Assembly (NCBI GenBank): GCA_021832305.1
Contig: JAKBLB010000005.1
Location: 58,702 to 122,701 of the forward strand
Direction of reading: 5' to 3'
DNA from: Pseudomonadota bacterium
Lineage (GTDB): Bacteria > Pseudomonadota > Gammaproteobacteria > Burkholderiales > Ferrovaceae
Length of the DNA: 64,000 nucleotides
Below the pieces are notes generated by a model. The model saw only the letters and a program-made list of their open reading frames with translations. It had not been told where the DNA came from and searched no databases. Made by a program: the position numbers and the translations under genes. Within the stretch, counting starts at the first letter, position 1, and every line of letters starts with the position of its first letter. Shown here piece by piece: positions 60,977 to 64,000 of the stretch.

Positions 60977-61088
60977 GCAAGACTATCGACTGCGGCCGCA
61001 GATGAGTTTTCGGATGGGGCGGCCCCCTCTGCAGATCCAGATTCTGGTCGTCTGTGGATACACGAGCGTAGCCAATGCATTGATTCAT
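60942..61088 (-). pseudogene. 5' fragment of a Tn3-type resolvase gene
   Basis: From ATG 61086-61088 on the minus strand the translation MNQCIGYARVSTDDQNLDLQ carries the serine-recombinase N-terminal signature (catalytic Ser in YARVS). After Gln at 61029 the match stops and the frame continues in unrelated sequence to a stop at 60942 inside the 740-aa gene. So only the first 20 codons remain. This marks a rearrangement junction at about 61028. Between 61089 and 61374 I see no further gene. Confidence 0.75.
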
Positions 61089-61374
61089 GGTCAAGACCCA
61101 ATCATCGATTTGTTGATGGATGGTCTAACAAAAACTCGCCTTCTGGAGGCCCAGAAACCTGGTTTTGTGAGTTGTTCGCCAAACGACCGTTTCTGGTGCG
61201 GTTTGGGAGTATCGTCATGCTTAAAATTATGGCAAAATTGTCCACGATATTGGGTCCACTTCACTTGGCAATCCAGCCACCGATGGTCCCGTTGGGATTG
61301 ACGTGCCGGTGGGCCGGAACCGGCCCTCTTCCGTCACCAAAATCAAAATATTCCACGATGTTCTCCTTGGATAA

Positions 61375-61701
61375 GAGCTGGTTCCGTTCCAGCCACGCAG
61401 CTATGATGTTTGGGCGCTCAACGACATTGCCGTACTGGTGGATGAAGCGCGCAGCGTGCGCGATGGATTGAGAGCAGTGGCGATTCTGAACTGCGCGGAT
61501 CCGGGTGAATCCTCCACCGACAATCTGGAAGCGGCCGCTGCCGTAGGTGATGTTCCCCAGTTCGAGTATCTAGCGACCTCGATTCGCCGCCGCAAGGCAT
61601 TTGCCAATGCCGCCGGAGCGGGGCTGTCGGTGCTGGAACAAAAACCAATGGACAAGAAGGCGGTAGAAGAGTTAAATGCACTTGTAGCAGCATTGTTTTA
61701 A
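61375..61701 (+). pseudogene. 5'-truncated plasmid-type ParA
   Basis: Open after a stop at 61372-61374 but with no start until a GTG at 61438. The translated part ELVPFQPRSYDVWALNDIA, then LVDEARSVRDGLRAVAILN and TSIRRRKAFANAAGAGL, matches the C-terminal half of plasmid ParA-type ATPases. The P-loop half is missing. It ends 39 bp before the ribbon-helix-helix partner, so this is the remains of a partition cassette. Confidence 0.8.
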
Positions 61702-61740
61702 TATTGAAACAATATCTGAGAAGTATTTACAGGATATGCA

Positions 61741-62004
61741 ATGGCAATCACGAAACCGAAGACGAAAATGCCAGATTCTTCACCAGCAGATACGTTTATA
61801 TCGGGCGCACCTGATGCTGCACGGGCAAGAGGCGTCAAGAAGGGTAACAAACAACAAATCAGCCTGACCATTGCGCCAACCCTGCTCGCAAAGGTGGATG
61901 AACTGGCGGCCGAACTGGGTCAATCCCGCGCCGCAATCATCAACATGGCAATTTATCGGGCTGTAGAATATGGGTTGATGATTGATGGAATAAAGGGAGG
62001 ATGA
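61741..62004 (+). CDS. Ribbon-helix-helix partition/antitoxin-like protein
   Basis: An 87-aa protein with a polar N-terminal tail, then KGNKQQISLTIAPTLLAKVD and ELGQSRAAIINMAIYRAVEYG, the typical RHH DNA-binding fold found with plasmid ParA. It follows the truncated parA in the order seen in plasmid partition cassettes. The gene is intact, so it may still bind and repress its own region. Its stop overlaps the next gene region by a few bases. Confidence 0.82.
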   Translation: MAITKPKTKMPDSSPADTFISGAPDAARARGVKKGNKQQISLTIAPTLLAKVDELAAELGQSRAAIINMAIYRAVEYGLMIDGIKGG

Positions 62005-62009
62005 ATGTT

Positions 62010-62801
62010 ATGAGTCAAGAGAATTCAAACTTCTCTCGTTGGTGGGAGTTTTACGTTGTACGTTACGGTATGGGTAGTGTAATAGGGGGGATTATTGTTT
62101 TCTTTCTCTTCAGCTCGAATTCATACCTGCAACCAATGCTTTTTACTGCATGGGGGAAATTTCCATACAGAAAAATTGATGGGGCATTGCTAACATTATT
62201 GGCTGGATATGGGCTGGCCTATTGTTACTTTGCTAGTGCGCCAATACTGGTATTGCACGCTGGTCGTTTTGTTTTCCAAACTGGCGATAAAAATAAAACA
62301 TTAAAACTCCTATGGGGTGTAATTATATTTATAGTCCTTAATGTGTTCTGGTATTCATTATCACGAATTTTTGATCAAAAAATTGATGAATATTGGTGGG
62401 TTGCATTTATGTTGTTAGATTTTTTATTAACTTGTCAAATATGTATTTTATATGCTATCATATTAAATAGAAAAAATCTTTTTCATTTTTACAAAAAGTT
62501 GGCGAATCAACGTGCTCATTCGGATAAAGGTGGTCTGGTTGAGTCTTATAGACATTTGCGTGAACATGGGAATTCGTTTTTGATTCTTCTTCTTGAAATT
62601 GTTCTTGCCCTTATATTGTACTTTGTTAGTATTAGTAATGCTTTTAATAAAAACCAACTGCTTGTTTTATTATATTATGTTGCAATTGTTATATTGTGGA
62701 TAGCGCCATCTATTTTTATTTGGTTCACTGCTGTTGAACTTGAGATTGAATTTGTTGGTGATAATGCTAATGAACATGAATCCGGCAATACCGGATCATG
62801 A
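62010..62801 (+). CDS. AT-rich multi-spanning membrane protein, unknown
   Basis: A 263-aa protein with about six to seven hydrophobic segments (for example GSVIGGIIVFFLF, LLTLLAGYGLAYCYFA, VIIFIVLNVFWYSL, LLLEIVLALILYFVS, VAIVILWIAPSIFIW). Start ATG 62010 has GGGAGG nine bases upstream and follows the RHH stop by a few bases. Base composition is far more AT-rich than anything else in the window, a clear mark of recent transfer. No family recognised. Confidence 0.78.
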   Translation: MSQENSNFSRWWEFYVVRYGMGSVIGGIIVFFLFSSNSYLQPMLFTAWGKFPYRKIDGALLTLLAGYGLAYCYFASAPILVLHAGRFVFQTGDKNKTLKLLWGVIIFIVLNVFWYSLSRIFDQKIDEYWWVAFMLLDFLLTCQICILYAIILNRKNLFHFYKKLANQRAHSDKGGLVESYRHLREHGNSFLILLLEIVLALILYFVSISNAFNKNQLLVLLYYVAIVILWIAPSIFIWFTAVELEIEFVGDNANEHESGNTGS

Positions 62802-62859
62802 ACATGTGTTTTCAAATGTTGCTTTTTGAATAAAACCTTTTAAACTTGAGGCGTTATTT

Positions 62860-63180
62860 ATGCATCCAGGCACAGAGATTTTCGGAATCATGTAGATGTT
62901 GCCCAAAGATTTATCCCTCGGTAATCCCCCCATTTTTAGCTGGGGCTAAAAATGGGGGGATTACCATACCTCAATCACCGGATCGTTCAGCCTTAACTTC
63001 AAAAGCATTTCCGCTGCAGATTTCAAGGTACTTGGGCAGCTTTCCGATCCCCCAGTGGATGTGGCGGCGAAAATGTATGCTGTTATGACAGGCGCGCAAT
63101 CCGTGCCGGTCAGTGATGACTGGTTGCGCAGTTTGCGTGTGGAAAACCTGGAGCATGGCTCACCCGAGTTCGACAGCTGA
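62860..63180 (+). pseudogene. Decayed open frame interrupted by a palindrome
   Basis: In one frame an ATG at 62860 begins MHPGTEIFGIM, then a TAG at 62893 and a TAA at 62947 interrupt it, and the same frame is open again to a TGA at 63178-63180, reading ISAADFKVLGQLSDPP, then TGAQSVPVSDDWLRSLRV. The coding-like composition of the second part and the shared frame suggest a gene damaged by insertion or decay. The first part may be chance. No family recognised; the gap 62802-62859 holds nothing I can identify. Confidence 0.3.
62920..62965. repeat. Perfect 21-bp inverted repeat with 4-nt loop
   Basis: The left arm (62920-62940) begins GGTAATCCCCCC and ends TTTTTAGC; the right arm (62945-62965) is its exact reverse complement; the loop is TGGG. 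So it forms a 46-bp hairpin. Arms carry a six-C/six-G run and could be the joined ends of an insertion element, a small non-autonomous element, or a strong terminator-like structure between the membrane gene and the IS. Confidence 0.85.
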
Positions 63181-63318
63181 GCCTATAAAACCGCCGTTTT
63201 TACCATGGCCCCCTAATAAAATCATAGAGTTGGGTTTTCTGCCAGAAAAGTCTTGTAGTGACACGCCGTCATGTTTTTCTGATTGACCATCATTTTGTTG
63301 TCGAATTACAATGGCGAC

Positions 63319-64000
63319 ATGTTCGTAAAGATCACCACTTCCGGTCCGCGCCAGTATGTCAAGCTCGTGGAGTCCTACCGCGATGCTTCCGGCGTATCTC
63401 GCCAAAAGGTCATTGCCACCTTGGGGCGTCTGGAAGATATCCAGGCGGGAGAAACCGATGCCTTGGTCAATGGCCTGCTTCGTGTGACGGGTCGCCCTAC
63501 CCTGGATGAAGGAACGGGGGAGATTGATTTCTCTTCTGCCCGATCCTTTGGCGATACCTGGATGCTCACGGCCCTGTGGCAGGAACTGGGATTCTCGGAC
63601 GCTTTTCGCCGGGTGTTGCGCCCCCATCGCCAGTTTGACGCCGAAGCCCTGCTGAGGGTCATGGTCTTCAATCGACTGTGTGATCCAAAGTCCAAACTGG
63701 GCATTCACCGCTGGCTGGAAGGGGCGATTGTGCCGGGAGTGGATCCGGAATCTGTCACCCACTCCCACCTGCTTCGGACCATGGATACTCTGGTGGAATG
63801 TTCGGATGCCCTGGAGTCGGCCATGGCAGGGTTGCTGCGTCCGCTCATCGACCAGACCCTGTCGGTGGTGTTCTATGATCTCACCACGATCTCTGCCGAG
63901 GGGCAGACTGAACAGAGCGCGGACCTGCGTGAATACGGGCTTTCCAAGAATGGCGGGGTGGAACGGCAGGTCATGCTGGGGGTGGTACAAACGGCCGAGG
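63319..64000 (+). mobile_element. IS1634-family transposase gene (5' part, runs off window)
   Basis: From ATG 63319 the frame MFVKITTSGPRQYVKLVESY and then GLLRVTGRPTLDEGTGEIDF, RVMVFNRLCDPKSKLGIHRW and VVFYDLTTISAEG is open to the window end (about 227 codons). It is the N-terminal half of an IS1634-like DDE transposase; the first catalytic aspartate is the D in FYDLTT. No stop is seen because the gene continues. The left inverted repeat should lie within 63181-63318 but I could not fix it. Confidence 0.9.

Noticed and set aside
63160..63990. 276-aa minus-strand open frame
   Set aside because: Antisense shadow of the IS1634 transposase, whose plus-strand frame has DDE-type motifs.
50977..64000. 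CRISPR array or direct-repeat array
   Set aside because: No regularly spaced direct repeats were seen in the accessory region; only single dyads and one palindrome.

Overview
The window looks like the chromosome of a betaproteobacterium. About 50.5 kb is backbone and the last 13 kb is a mobile, mosaic region. The backbone order serC-pheA-hisC-tyrA-aroA-cmk-rpsA-ihfB-lapA-lapB next to gyrA and ubiG, and the order sdhC-D-A-B-E-gltA, are typical of beta- and gammaproteobacteria. A sulfide:quinone reductase, a TrpD2-CobA fusion, TusA, cytochrome bd and a glycolate dehydrogenase suggest a sulfur- or iron-oxidising, possibly autotrophic organism (for example a Ferrovum- or Gallionella-like lineage). 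That placement is inference from gene content, not a sequence search.

Layout. Positions 1-4711 (minus) carry sdhCDABE-gltA. At 4886-8562 (plus) lie acnA and mdh, behind a near-consensus promoter. From 26423 down to 8642 (minus) runs a long series of mostly overlapping genes: gyrA, serC, pheA, hisC, tyrA, aroA, cmk, rpsA, ihfB, a clear terminator, then lapA, lapB, pyrF, ugd, hldE, hldD, a ComEA-like gene and cysM. It joins aromatic and serine biosynthesis, translation and LPS assembly. At 26519-29183 (plus) are ubiG, a HAD phosphatase and trhP.

From 39882 down to 29159 (minus) ten closely packed genes form what looks like one sulfide-response operon: membrane-fusion protein, RND pump, DUF2892, TolC-like protein, sulfide:quinone reductase, rhodanese, then cydP-cydA-cydB-cydX. 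A divergent BigR/SqrR-type ArsR regulator (40014) carries the two-cysteine switch of persulfide sensors, and a perfect inverted repeat lies between the two transcription units. Tying an RND pump and a sulfide-tolerant terminal oxidase to SQR in one array is the most coherent physiological story here. Further left-pointing genes follow: TrpD2-CobA fusion, tusA, a YeiE/CysL-like LysR regulator, sfsA, a pirin, glcF-glcE-glcD, a DUF167 gene and a RhlE helicase.

At 50571-50936 lies ssrA (tmRNA), a common integration site, and everything to its right is accessory. It contains an AbiEi-type antitoxin remnant; a high-GC 1355-residue HTH plus nuclease-like plus degenerate-ATPase-like protein with an apparently leaderless, self-overlapping promoter; a five-gene serine-recombinase/DUF2924/paired-HTH module; an unrecognised 740-residue protein divergent from it; a resolvase fragment; a truncated plasmid parA with an intact ribbon-helix-helix partner; an AT-rich membrane protein; a perfect 21-bp palindrome; and an IS1634-type transposase that runs off the window. 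The 1355-residue and 740-residue proteins are the best candidates for an undescribed system, probably defence or element maintenance.
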